From Prevotella sp. (lineage in GTDB: Bacteria > Bacteroidota > Bacteroidia > Bacteroidales > Bacteroidaceae), in assembly GCA_016286995.1 (NCBI GenBank), contig JAEEVA010000005.1, positions 1 through 64,000 of the forward strand: a stretch of 64,000 nucleotides of DNA, written 5' to 3'. A model generated the notes under the pieces. The model did not search any database. It was not told where the DNA came from and saw nothing but the letters and a program-made list of their open reading frames with translations. The position numbers and the translations under genes were made by a program. Below are positions 52,605-61,201 of the stretch, in pieces (position 1 is the first letter of the stretch; each line of letters starts with the position of its first letter).

Positions 52605-54653
52605 CTACTTCTTCTCGTCCGGATAACTGATGCGCGTATGATAAATGGTCTTCAGCTTTTCGATGAGTACCGTCTTGGCATACTGGATGTCGCGGAAAGT
52701 GATGGGACACTCGCGGAAGTAACCTTCGGCCACTTGCGAGTCGATAATCTTCTCAACCAGTTGGCGGATGCTCTGCTCGGTATAGTCTGGCAATGAACGC
52801 GAGGCGGCCTCAACGGAGTCGGCCATCATCAGAATGGCCTGTTCACGGGTAAACGGATTGGGACCAGGATAGGTGAACAGCAGCTCGTCGACAAATTCGT
52901 TGGGATGTTCGTTCTTATAACGGATGTAGAAGTATTTGGCCTTACCCTGTCCGTGGTGGGTCGCTATGAAGTCGCGGATAACCTTCGGCAGGTTCTGCTT
53001 ATCAGCCATTTTTACGCCTTCAGTGACGTGGCTGACTATCACCTGCGCCGACTCAATGTCGCTAAGCATGGCGTGGGGGTCGATGCCCGACTGATTCTCA
53101 GTGAAGTAGATGGGGTTCGACAGTTTGCCGATATCGTGGTACAAGGCACCAGTACGTACCAGCTGTGCCTCTGCATCTATCTTGTTGGCTATCTCACCGG
53201 CCAGGTTGGCCACCTGAATGGAGTGATTGAAGGTACCTGGAGCCACCTCACTCATACGCCGCAACAGCTCGTTGTTGGTATTTGAGAGTTCAATGAGGGT
53301 GATGTCGCTAATGAATCCGAAGGCTTTCTCGATAATGTAGAGCAACGGATAGGCGAACAGCAACGTCACGCCATTGACGATGAGATAGTTGTAGTCGGCA
53401 AAGTCAAGCTGAGAGAGGGCGGTAATCTCCATCAGGTCGAAAGCCAGATTGACCGCCATGGCGCTAATGGTGACGACAATGGCCGTCTTGAACAGCTGAG
53501 ATCGCTGCGACAGTTCACGCAGGGAACTGATAGCCACTAGACCAGCCACCATTTCCACAACGACAAACTCAAAGGGATGCTGCAACATGATGGCACAGAT
53601 GCTAATCATGGTAACATGAGTCATGAATGCCGTTCGGGAGTCCATGAACACACGGATGAAGATGGGTACCATGGCGTAGGGTAAGATGTACACATGCACG
53701 AAGGTGTTGCGCACAAAGAGTGCCGTGAGCAGGGCAAAGATGACGATGAAGGCATAGAGCATGGCCAGACTGCGCGGCTTGTCGAAATAGTCCTTGCGGT
53801 AGAGGCTGATATAGACCGTGAAGCATACCATGAGGATGGTGATGTAGAGAATCTGCCCCAACAGCGGTATCTGGTTCTGCGATTCCTGGCGTCGACGGTC
53901 GCTCTCACGCTTGAACGACTCGATGATACGGTAGGTCTTGTCGGTCACGATTTCGCCACGTCCTATGATTTTCTGTCCCTTCACCACCAGTCCGGTAGCC
54001 AGTGGCACGCTGGCCAGCAGTTCGCTACGGCTGGTCTCGCTACGTTCACGGTCATAGACCAAATTGGGAACGATATAGTTATTCAGGTTGCACTTCTGCA
54101 ACAGCGGACGCTGGGCAGCCAGTTTCTCATCCTCAAAGAGTTGCTCATAGGCCGTCTTGGGCGAATAGACCTCCATGATACTGACGCTGACAGCAGTCTT
54201 CTTGCTGACAACGCTTATCATGCACGACGTATCGGCACGTAGCTCGTCGTACTCCTTGGCTTCCATAACACCCTGCTGATAAAGGCTATGCAGGCGGTTG
54301 GCGATGACCGTCAGGAACACATTGTCCACATCGGGTATTCCGTCAGCATAATCCTGCAGGAACTTGCGAACCATATTGCCTTCGACCTCATCCTTATAGC
54401 GGTAATAAGGTTCGTAGAGTTTCAACAGGCTATCACGCTCCTGATGAATGACGGCATCCGACTTATAGACGGGGAAATCGAAGGGTGCCGTAAAATCGGC
54501 ATACTTCCATGGACGTCCCTGTTCAATGTGCAGGGAAGTGGTACTGTCGTGAGGCATCGACCATACGACGATGGTCACGGTGACAATAACCAGAGCCAGC
54601 TTCAACAGGATGCTGCGCCACGAAAAGCTCTCTTTAAGGTTTAAATTGCTCAT
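52605..54653 (-). CDS. 7TM-HD family phosphohydrolase (PgpH-like)
   Basis: A 682-residue inner membrane enzyme. ATG 54653 (MSNLNLKESFSWRSIL) is used because the upstream frame overlaps the promoter. One TM (about 17-38) is followed by an extracellular sensor region to about 260, a block of seven TMs (about 265-450), then a cytosolic HD domain with ALYHDIGKLSNPIYF (metal-binding His-Asp), IVSHVTEGV and FIATHHGQGKAKYF. The arrangement is that of PgpH, which hydrolyses cyclic di-AMP. The substrate is inferred from family, not shown. Confidence 0.92.
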   Translation of the reverse strand: MSNLNLKESFSWRSILLKLALVIVTVTIVVWSMPHDSTTSLHIEQGRPWKYADFTAPFDFPVYKSDAVIHQERDSLLKLYEPYYRYKDEVEGNMVRKFLQDYADGIPDVDNVFLTVIANRLHSLYQQGVMEAKEYDELRADTSCMISVVSKKTAVSVSIMEVYSPKTAYEQLFEDEKLAAQRPLLQKCNLNNYIVPNLVYDRERSETSRSELLASVPLATGLVVKGQKIIGRGEIVTDKTYRIIESFKRESDRRRQESQNQIPLLGQILYITILMVCFTVYISLYRKDYFDKPRSLAMLYAFIVIFALLTALFVRNTFVHVYILPYAMVPIFIRVFMDSRTAFMTHVTMISICAIMLQHPFEFVVVEMVAGLVAISSLRELSQRSQLFKTAIVVTISAMAVNLAFDLMEITALSQLDFADYNYLIVNGVTLLFAYPLLYIIEKAFGFISDITLIELSNTNNELLRRMSEVAPGTFNHSIQVANLAGEIANKIDAEAQLVRTGALYHDIGKLSNPIYFTENQSGIDPHAMLSDIESAQVIVSHVTEGVKMADKQNLPKVIRDFIATHHGQGKAKYFYIRYKNEHPNEFVDELLFTYPGPNPFTREQAILMMADSVEAASRSLPDYTEQSIRQLVEKIIDSQVAEGYFRECPITFRDIQYAKTVLIEKLKTIYHTRISYPDEKK

Positions 54654-54672
54654 TTCTCGTTCTATTTTGCCT

Positions 54673-54681
54673 GCAAAGATA
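54673..54681 (-). promoter_or_regulatory. Promoter -7 element of the 7TM-HD gene
   Basis: Minus-strand TATCTTTGC (plus 54673-54681), 19 bases upstream of the start codon. Confidence 0.65.
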
Positions 54682-54774
54682 CGAATAAGCGAGAACAATA
54701 CAAAACAAAAAAACAATTTTTTATTTTTATTGTCGAGCGAAAGTACCTTCTCGCAAAGCGAAAAGATACGAAAT

Positions 54775-54852
54775 AAAGTGAAAAGTGAAGAGTGAAAAGT
54801 GAAAAATTTGCTTCCGCAGTAAAATAATTCCTAATTCCTAATTCCTAATTCC
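54775..54852. repeat. Heptamer/core/heptamer element upstream of gltX
   Basis: Four AAAGTGA-type heptamers (54775-54802), the core AATTTGCTTCCGC (54805-54817, reverse complement of the core at 44347), then four exact TAATTCC heptamers (54825-54852), directly before the gltX promoter. Confidence 0.9.
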
Positions 54853-54864
54853 TATTTTTTTTAT

Positions 54865-54873
54865 TACCTTTGT
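54865..54873 (+). promoter_or_regulatory. gltX promoter -7 element
   Basis: TACCTTTGT, one base from consensus, 20 bases upstream of ATG 54894. Confidence 0.55.
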
Positions 54874-54893
54874 AGCCAAATTTACAGAAAACT

Positions 54894-56435
54894 ATGTCAG
54901 AAAGAAGAGTGAGGGTGCGTTTTGCACCCAGTCCCACAGGGGCTTTGCATATTGGCGGCGTTCGTACCGCACTGTATAATTACCTGTTTGCACGCCAGCA
55001 TGGCGGCGACTTAGTGTTCCGCATCGAGGACACCGACAGTACGCGTTTCGTACCCGGCGCCGAAGAGTATATCATCGAAAGTTTCAAATGGCTGGGCATC
55101 CAGTTTGACGAAGGTGTATCGTTTGGTGGCGACAAAGGCCCCTACCGTCAGAGCGAGCGCCGCGATATATATAAGAGGTACGTGAAGCAGTTGCTGGACA
55201 ACGATAAAGCATACATTGCCTTCGACACGCCGCAGGAACTGGAGCAGAAACGTGCCGAGATCCAGAACTTCCAGTACGACTGTCACACCCGTAGCCAGAT
55301 GCGCAACTCGCTGACCCTTCCAAAGGAAGAGGTCGAGCGATTGATTGCTTCAGGCAGTCAATACGTTGTCCGTTTCAAGGTGGAGGCAGGTCAGGAGATT
55401 CTGGTTAACGACCTGATTCGTGGTGAGGTGCGCGTCAAGAGCGACATCTGCGACGACAAGGTGCTCTACAAGAGTGCCGACGAACTGCCCACCTATCATC
55501 TGGCCAACATTGTAGACGACCACCTGATGGAGATTTCACACGTCATTCGCGGCGAGGAGTGGCTGCCCAGTGCCCCCCTGCACGTCATGCTGTACCAGGC
55601 CTTTGGCTGGGAGGACACCATGCCGCAGTTTGCACACCTGCCGCTGTTGCTCAAGCCCGATGGCAAGGGCAAACTGTCGAAGCGTGACGGCGACCGTCTG
55701 GGATTCCCCGTGTTCCCCCTGCGCTGGACTGACCCCAAAACGGGTGAGACCAGTCGTGGCTACCGTGAGGATGGCTACTTCCCCGAGGCCGTCATCAACT
55801 TCCTCGCACTATTAGGTTGGAATCCCGGCGGTGAGGAGGAGCTGTTTACGCTCGACGAACTGGTGCCGCTGTTCGATATCAGCAAGTGCTCGAAGGCTGG
55901 TGCTAAGTTTGCCTACGAGAAGGCTGTTTGGTTCAACCACGAGTATATCCTGAAGAAGTCCAATGAGGAGATTGCCGCCCTCTTTGAGCCCATCGTCAAG
56001 GAGCACTGTCCTAACGAGACCTCAGAGCGCATCCTGCAAGTAACGGCAATGATGAAGGACCGTGTCAGCTTCGTCCACGAGTTGTGGCCACTGTGCTCGT
56101 TCTTCTTCGTGGCACCCACGGAGTACGACGAGAAGACGGTAAAGAAGCGCTGGAAGACACCCAATGCTGAGACCGGCGAAACGGGTAGTGCGCAGCAGCT
56201 TTCAGAACTGATGACCGTCTTGCAGGACATCGACGACTTCTCTTTGGAGAACCAGGAGCGCATCGTCCATGCCTGGATAGAGCAGAAGGAGTATAAGCTG
56301 GGCAACATTATGAATGCCTGGCGCCTGACTCTGGTTGGCGAGGGCAAGGGTCCCGGTATGTTCGACATCTCTGCCTTCCTCGGCAAGGAAGAGACGATTG
56401 CCCGTATGCAGCGTGCCATAGAAATATTGAGGTAA
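54894..56435 (+). CDS. gltX: Glutamate--tRNA ligase
   Basis: A 513-residue class I aminoacyl-tRNA synthetase that charges tRNA-Glu. The HIGH-type motif is [20 protein letters not shown] (residues 11-30) and the KMSKS-type motif is KLSKRDGDR. The catalytic core and the helical anticodon-binding region are complete, and the length fits the family. The next gene (waaA) begins 40 bases later, across a heptamer element, so cotranscription is possible. Confidence 0.97.
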   Translation: MSERRVRVRFAPSPTGALHIGGVRTALYNYLFARQHGGDLVFRIEDTDSTRFVPGAEEYIIESFKWLGIQFDEGVSFGGDKGPYRQSERRDIYKRYVKQLLDNDKAYIAFDTPQELEQKRAEIQNFQYDCHTRSQMRNSLTLPKEEVERLIASGSQYVVRFKVEAGQEILVNDLIRGEVRVKSDICDDKVLYKSADELPTYHLANIVDDHLMEISHVIRGEEWLPSAPLHVMLYQAFGWEDTMPQFAHLPLLLKPDGKGKLSKRDGDRLGFPVFPLRWTDPKTGETSRGYREDGYFPEAVINFLALLGWNPGGEEELFTLDELVPLFDISKCSKAGAKFAYEKAVWFNHEYILKKSNEEIAALFEPIVKEHCPNETSERILQVTAMMKDRVSFVHELWPLCSFFFVAPTEYDEKTVKKRWKTPNAETGETGSAQQLSELMTVLQDIDDFSLENQERIVHAWIEQKEYKLGNIMNAWRLTLVGEGKGPGMFDISAFLGKEETIARMQRAIEILR

Positions 56436-56470
56436 GAGTGAAGAGTGAAAAGTGAATAATTTGCTACCGC
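56436..56470. repeat. Heptamer/core element between gltX and waaA
   Basis: AGAGTGA, AGAGTGA and AAAGTGA (56436-56456), then core AATTTGCTACCGC (56458-56470). The waaA start codon follows 5 bases later. Confidence 0.85.
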
Positions 56471-56474
56471 ATTA

Positions 56475-57764
56475 ATGTACAATCTCATTATCTATCTCTA
56501 CCAACTAGGCGTCATCATTTACAGCCTTTTCAACGAGAAAGTGCGTAAGATGTGGCGTGGTGAACGCGATGCCATCCGTATCTTACGCGAGAAGGTGGAC
56601 CCAGCAGCACAGTATGTGTGGTTCCACGCCGCCTCATTGGGTGAGTTCGAGCAGGGGCGTCCGCTCATGGAGCAGTTGCGCCGCGACCACCCCGAGTACA
56701 AGATTCTGCTCACCTTCTTCTCGCCATCTGGCTACGAGGTGCGCAAGAACTACGAGGGGGCCGATATCATCTGCTACCTGCCGCTGGACACCATCACCAA
56801 TGCCCGCCGCTTCCTGCGTACCGTACGACCCGTTATGGCGTTCTTTATCAAGTATGAGTTCTGGTACAACTACCTGCACATCCTGAAGCACCGTAACATA
56901 CCCGTCTATAGTGTCAGCAGCATTTTCCGTCCCGGACAAGTGTTTTTCCGCTGGTATGGCCGGCAGTACAGCCGTGTGCTGAAATGCTTCACCCACTTCT
57001 ACGTGCAGAACGACATCAGCCGTGAGTTGCTGGGCAAGATAGGCATCCACAATGTCACCGTTGTCGGCGATACCCGTTTCGACCGTGTGCTGCAAATCAA
57101 GGCTGCTGCCAAACAGTTGCCTATAAGCCTCACCCCTAACCCCTCTCCAAGGGGCGAGGGGAACTTTAAGGACGATGGGAATAGTGATACCAACAAGCCC
57201 AAAGTATTCATTGCCGGCAGTAGCTGGCCGCCTGACGAAGATATTTTCATCAGCTACTTCAATGAACATCGTGACTGGGCACTCATCATAGCACCTCATG
57301 TCATTAATGAGGAGCATTTGCAGCAGATAGAGGAAAAACTTGAAGGTTGGCATGTCACAAGATATACGAGTCTGGAGCATTCTACTCCCCTCGCCCCTTG
57401 GAGAGGGGCTGGGGGTGAGGCTCTCATCATCGACTGCTTCGGCCTGCTCTCCAGCATCTACCATTATGCCGATGTCACCTATGTGGGTGGCGGTTTCGGC
57501 GTAGGTATCCACAACACCCTCGAGGCTGCCGTCTGGGGCGTTCCCGTCATCTTCGGTCCCAACAACCAGCGCTTCCAGGAGGCTCAGGGTCTCAAGGCCT
57601 GTGGCGGTGGACTGGAAATCAGCAATGCCGACGACTTCCGCCGCATCATGCAGTGCTTCCTCGACGACCCGCAGACAATGACTACCGCCGGCCAGCAGTC
57701 GGGTGCCTTCGTCAAACAGATGACTGGTGCCACTCAGAAGATTCTGGCCGATGTCAAGCTATAA
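56475..57764 (+). CDS. waaA: 3-deoxy-D-manno-octulosonic acid (Kdo) transferase with two repeat insertions
   Basis: A 429-residue GT30 glycosyltransferase that adds Kdo to lipid A precursors at the inner membrane. An N-terminal anchor (IIYLYQLGVIIYSLF), then VWFHAASLGEFEQGRPLMEQ with the catalytic Glu, FFIKYEFWYNYL, and in the second lobe VGGGFGVGIHNTLEAAVWGVPVIFGPNNQ. Two short segments, SLTPNPSPRGEGNFK (about residues 218-232) and STPLAPWRGAGGEA (about 303-317), are encoded by opposite-facing copies of one 35-bp repeat. Both sit in surface loops of the C-terminal lobe and keep the frame, so the enzyme is probably still functional. Confidence 0.95.
   Translation: MYNLIIYLYQLGVIIYSLFNEKVRKMWRGERDAIRILREKVDPAAQYVWFHAASLGEFEQGRPLMEQLRRDHPEYKILLTFFSPSGYEVRKNYEGADIICYLPLDTITNARRFLRTVRPVMAFFIKYEFWYNYLHILKHRNIPVYSVSSIFRPGQVFFRWYGRQYSRVLKCFTHFYVQNDISRELLGKIGIHNVTVVGDTRFDRVLQIKAAAKQLPISLTPNPSPRGEGNFKDDGNSDTNKPKVFIAGSSWPPDEDIFISYFNEHRDWALIIAPHVINEEHLQQIEEKLEGWHVTRYTSLEHSTPLAPWRGAGGEALIIDCFGLLSSIYHYADVTYVGGGFGVGIHNTLEAAVWGVPVIFGPNNQRFQEAQGLKACGGGLEISNADDFRRIMQCFLDDPQTMTTAGQQSGAFVKQMTGATQKILADVKL
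57128..57162 (+). repeat. 35-bp C-rich repeat inside waaA, forward copy
   Basis: Contains ACCCCTCTCCAAGGGGCGAG. Its reverse complement matches 57386-57420 at 33 of 35 positions. Confidence 0.9.
57386..57420 (-). repeat. 35-bp repeat inside waaA, inverted copy
   Basis: Contains CTCGCCCCTTGGAGAGGGG. It is the inverted partner of 57128-57162, 224 bases downstream, and is also translated in frame. Confidence 0.9.
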
Positions 57765-57797
57765 GTCATCACCATTATTCCAAGCATAGTCATCACC

Positions 57798-59198
57798 ATG
57801 GACATCAAAGAACTCTACCAGTTATATCAGGCGCATCCCGTCATTACGACCGATTCGCGCAACTGTCCTGAGGGCAGCATTTTTCTGGCACTGAAAGGTG
57901 CCTCGTTCGATGGCAACCAGTTTGCTGTGGCAGCCCTCGAAAAGGGCTGTGCCTACGCCATCATCGACGAAAAGGAGGTACTAGAGAATCTAGAACATCT
58001 AGATAATCTAGAATCTCTAGAATCTCTAGAGCAACGCCTTATCCTCGTCGACGACTGTCTGCAGACCTTCAAGGACCTGGCCCGCGAACACCGCCGCCAG
58101 TTCGACATCCCCATGGTCGGCATTACCGGTACCAACGGCAAGACGACGACCAAGGAACTCATCCGTGCTGTATTGGCTGAATGCTACAGCGTGATGGCTA
58201 CCGAGGGCAACTTCAACAACGATGTCGGTGTACCTAAGACCTTGTTCCGACTGGACGACCAGGTGGATATTGCCGTCGTAGAGATGGGGGCCTCGCATCC
58301 TGGTGACATCAAGACTCTGGTCGAGACGGCAGAACCCAACTGTGGGCTGATCACCAACGTAGGCCGAGCCCATCTGCAGGGTTTCGGTTCTTTTGAGGGC
58401 GTTTGCAAGACCAAGGGCGAGCTTTACGACTTCCTCATCAGCCACGACCATCCGCTCTTCGTCAACCGTGACAACGAGCACCTCATGCAAATGCTGGCCC
58501 AAAGGCAAAAGCTAACAGCTAATAGCCAAACCCCTGACGTTTACTACTACGGTCAGAGCGACAACGAGAACATCCTTATCCGCGGTGAAGTCGTTTCATG
58601 TGCCCCCTACCTCACCTTCCGCTGGCGAGAACAGGACCACGATGCCGGCTATGTGAGCGAATGGATGGAGGTGCAGACCAACCTTATCGGAGCCTATAAT
58701 CTGGACAATATGCTGGCAGCCATCATCGTCGGCTACGTCAACAACATTCCCTTTGAGGCTATCAATCACGCCCTGTCCAACTACGTGCCCACCAACAACC
58801 GTTCACAGCTGACCAAGACAGCCACGAACAGTCTCGTCGTCGATGCCTACAATGCCAATCCGACGAGCATGGCCGCTGCCATCGACAACTTCCGTCTCAT
58901 GCAGATGCCTCACAAGATGGCCATCATTGGACAAATGGGTGAACTGGGCGACGTTTCAGATGAGGAGCATCGCCGCGTCATCAGCATGTTACAGACCGCC
59001 GGATTTGAAGAGGTATGGCTGGTCGGTCTGGAATTTGAGAAACAAGCCATCGCCGCCAATTCTGCTACGACTTTCCGCAAATTCCACGATGTAGAGGAAG
59101 TAAAAGCTGCGATTGCCATTCAGCAACCGCAGCATTTCACAATTCTCATTAAAGGCTCGAACAGCAACCGTCTGTTCGAATTGCCTTCATTGTTGTAA
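57798..59198 (+). CDS. murF: UDP-MurNAc-tripeptide--D-Ala-D-Ala ligase with 9-bp repeat insertion
   Basis: A 466-residue Mur ligase completing the peptidoglycan precursor pentapeptide. The ATP loop is GITGTNGKTTTKEL; VGVPKTLFRL, EMGASHPGDIKTL, NVGRAHLQGFGS and DAYNANPTSM are intact. Residues about 62-79 (LEN LEH LDN LES LES LEQ) are encoded by six tandem 9-bp units at 57981-58034 and extend a loop in the UDP-binding N-terminal domain. A second low-complexity stretch (AKLTANSQT type, about 58500-58530) may also be repeat-derived. It follows waaA by 33 bases. Confidence 0.95.
   Translation: MDIKELYQLYQAHPVITTDSRNCPEGSIFLALKGASFDGNQFAVAALEKGCAYAIIDEKEVLENLEHLDNLESLESLEQRLILVDDCLQTFKDLAREHRRQFDIPMVGITGTNGKTTTKELIRAVLAECYSVMATEGNFNNDVGVPKTLFRLDDQVDIAVVEMGASHPGDIKTLVETAEPNCGLITNVGRAHLQGFGSFEGVCKTKGELYDFLISHDHPLFVNRDNEHLMQMLAQRQKLTANSQTPDVYYYGQSDNENILIRGEVVSCAPYLTFRWREQDHDAGYVSEWMEVQTNLIGAYNLDNMLAAIIVGYVNNIPFEAINHALSNYVPTNNRSQLTKTATNSLVVDAYNANPTSMAAAIDNFRLMQMPHKMAIIGQMGELGDVSDEEHRRVISMLQTAGFEEVWLVGLEFEKQAIAANSATTFRKFHDVEEVKAAIAIQQPQHFTILIKGSNSNRLFELPSLL
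57981..58034. repeat. Six tandem 9-bp repeats inside murF
   Basis: Units CTAGAGAAT, CTAGAACAT, CTAGATAAT, CTAGAATCT, CTAGAATCT, CTAGAGCAA. They code for a Leu-Glu-x repeat within the N-terminal domain. Confidence 0.92.
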
Positions 59199-59232
59199 TT
59201 CTTTACTGAGCAAGTTTGACTTCGTCGAGTTG

Positions 59233-59270
59233 GCTCACGCTCGGGAAAGCGTGAGCAAGCTCAGCTTTCC
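59233..59270. terminator. Hairpins between convergent murF and fba
   Basis: GCTCACGCT (59233-59241) pairs with AGCGTGAGC (59248-59256), and alternatively GGAAAGC (59244-59250) pairs with GCTTTCC (59264-59270). No T-run is present. Confidence 0.4.
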
Positions 59271-59272
59271 GC

Positions 59273-60274
59273 TCACTTAATCGCCAACTTACCGTCAGAA
59301 CCGAGCACATTCACAATCTTGTGGATGTACATCTTCTTCATGTTCTCACGAGCGGGCTTCAGATACTGACGAGGATCGAAGTCTCCAGGATGCTCAGCCA
59401 AGTGCTTGCGGATAGCAGCAGTCATGGCCAGACGAGAGTCGGAGTCGATGTTGATCTTGCAGACAGCGCTCTTCGAAGCCTCACGCAGCTGCTCCTCGGG
59501 AATACCGATAGCGGCCTCCAGGTGACCACCGAACTGGTTGATGGTGTTGACCTCGTCCATAGGAACTGAAGAAGAGCCGTGGAGTACGATGGGGAATCCG
59601 GGGAGCTTCTTCTCAATCTCATGCAGCACGTCGAATGCCAAGGGAGGCGGAACGAGTACGCCGTTCACCAGTGTGCACTGCTCGGGAGTGAACTTATGAG
59701 CACCGTGTGAAGTACCGATAGAGATAGCCAGCGAGTCGCAACCTGTACGGGTAGCGAAGTCGATAACCTCCTCGGGCTTGGTATAATGGCTCTCAGCAGC
59801 AACCACCTCGTCCTCAACGCCAGCGAGCACACCCAGCTCAGCCTCAACGGTTACGTCGAACTGGTGAGCGTAGTCAACAACCTTCTTGGCGAGGGCGATA
59901 TTCTCCTCATAGGGCAGAGAAGAACCGTCGATCATCACGCTTGAGAAGCCCATGTCGATACAGTCCTTACACAGCTCGAAGCTGTCACCGTGGTCGAGGT
60001 GCAGCACAATCTCGGGATGCTCACAGCCCAGCTCCTTGGCATAAGCCACAGCACCCTCTGCCATGTAGCGCAGAATGGTAGCGTTAGCATAGTTACGGGC
60101 ACCCTTCGACACCTGCATGATGACGGGAGACTTAGTCTCTACGGCAGCCATGACGATGGCCTGCATCTGCTCCATAGTATTGAAGTTGAAAGCGGGGATA
60201 GCATAGCCACCGGCTACTGCTCTCTTGAACATCTCGCGGGTATTAACAAGACCCAAATCTTTGTAGTTTACCAT
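59273..60274 (-). CDS. fba: Class II fructose-bisphosphate aldolase
   Basis: A 333-residue zinc-dependent glycolytic and gluconeogenic enzyme that splits fructose 1,6-bisphosphate. ATG 60274 (MVNYKDLGLVNTREMF) matches the family start. Zinc and catalytic segments LHLDHGDSFELCKDCI, SVMIDGSSLPYEEN, LAISIGTSHGAHKF, LPGFPIVLHGSSSVP and KINIDSDSRLAMTAAIR are all visible. It is a single gene with a promoter and a heptamer element upstream. Confidence 0.97.
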   Translation of the reverse strand: MVNYKDLGLVNTREMFKRAVAGGYAIPAFNFNTMEQMQAIVMAAVETKSPVIMQVSKGARNYANATILRYMAEGAVAYAKELGCEHPEIVLHLDHGDSFELCKDCIDMGFSSVMIDGSSLPYEENIALAKKVVDYAHQFDVTVEAELGVLAGVEDEVVAAESHYTKPEEVIDFATRTGCDSLAISIGTSHGAHKFTPEQCTLVNGVLVPPPLAFDVLHEIEKKLPGFPIVLHGSSSVPMDEVNTINQFGGHLEAAIGIPEEQLREASKSAVCKINIDSDSRLAMTAAIRKHLAEHPGDFDPRQYLKPARENMKKMYIHKIVNVLGSDGKLAIK

Positions 60275-60328
60275 AATAATTTTACAATTTGACAATTACT
60301 ATTTATTGTTCGATTTCAATTTCCGTCT

Positions 60329-60337
60329 GCAAAGATA
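60329..60337 (-). promoter_or_regulatory. fba promoter -7 element
   Basis: Minus-strand TATCTTTGC (plus 60329-60337), adjacent to the heptamer element at 60344. Confidence 0.7.
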
Positions 60338-60343
60338 CGAAAT

Positions 60344-60425
60344 AATTGAGAATTGAGAATTGAGAATTGAGAATTATTTTGCCTGCGATAGCAAATTCTT
60401 CACTCTTCTCTCTTCACTCTTCACT
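60344..60425. repeat. Heptamer/core/heptamer element upstream of fba
   Basis: Four exact AATTGAG heptamers (60344-60371), core GCGATAGCAAATT (60385-60397), then four CTTCACT-type heptamers (60398-60425). Confidence 0.9.
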
Positions 60426-60464
60426 TTTATCTGTTTCTTTGCAAAGTCCGTATTACAAATAGAA

Positions 60465-61142
60465 TTACTTTTTCTCGACGTCAATCATCTTCCAGATACC
60501 AGCAGCCAAAGCACCGCCTACGAAGGGACCTACGATGAAGATCCAGAGGTTAGCAAGGGCGGTACCACCCTGGAAGATGGCGGGAGCCAGTGAACGGGCG
60601 GGGTTCACGCTGGTGCCGGTATAGCGGATACATACCAGGTGTACCAATACGAGGCTCAGACCGATAGCCAGTCCTGCGAAGTTGTTGGTAGCACCGTTGG
60701 TCTTGGCGGTAGCACCAAGTACGACGAGTACGAATACGCAGGTGAAGATCACCTCAGCGAGCAGACCACCCATCATCGAGACGTTAGCCTGCAGGTCGTT
60801 GGCACCCGTACCGTCAAGTCCGGGAACATTCTGAGTGAGCACAAAGAGCAGGGCTGAGCCGATGAAGGCACCAATGCACTGGAAGATGATATACATCAGA
60901 CCTTCCTTGGCATCCATACGTCCGGCGAGGATACAGCCGAGTGTGATAGCCGGATTGATGTGGCAACCTGAGATACCACCGATGGTATAGGCCATAGCGA
61001 CGACAGCCAGACCGAAGGCCAAAGCCGTTCCTACCACTGCAGGGATGTTGTTGACGGGATCACAACCAAGACTGACGGCTACGCCGCAACCCATGAGTAC
61101 GAGCACCATAGTGCCCACCATTTCTGCTAAATACTTTTTCAT
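60465..61142 (-). CDS. aqpZ: Aquaporin (MIP family)
   Basis: A 225-residue six-TM channel protein. Both half-helix NPA motifs are present: HINPAITLG near residue 61 and SVNPARSLAP near residue 182. The Arg after the second NPA, the short loops and the overall length favour a water channel (AqpZ type) over a glycerol facilitator. It precedes fba on the same strand by about 190 bases and follows the GH43 gene by 59 bases. Confidence 0.93.
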   Translation of the reverse strand: MKKYLAEMVGTMVLVLMGCGVAVSLGCDPVNNIPAVVGTALAFGLAVVAMAYTIGGISGCHINPAITLGCILAGRMDAKEGLMYIIFQCIGAFIGSALLFVLTQNVPGLDGTGANDLQANVSMMGGLLAEVIFTCVFVLVVLGATAKTNGATNNFAGLAIGLSLVLVHLVCIRYTGTSVNPARSLAPAIFQGGTALANLWIFIVGPFVGGALAAGIWKMIDVEKK

Positions 61143-61201
61143 AATAGTTTAATGTTTAATGATTAATATAAAATAAATAAGATGTTTCGAAGTTATAGAA
61201 G

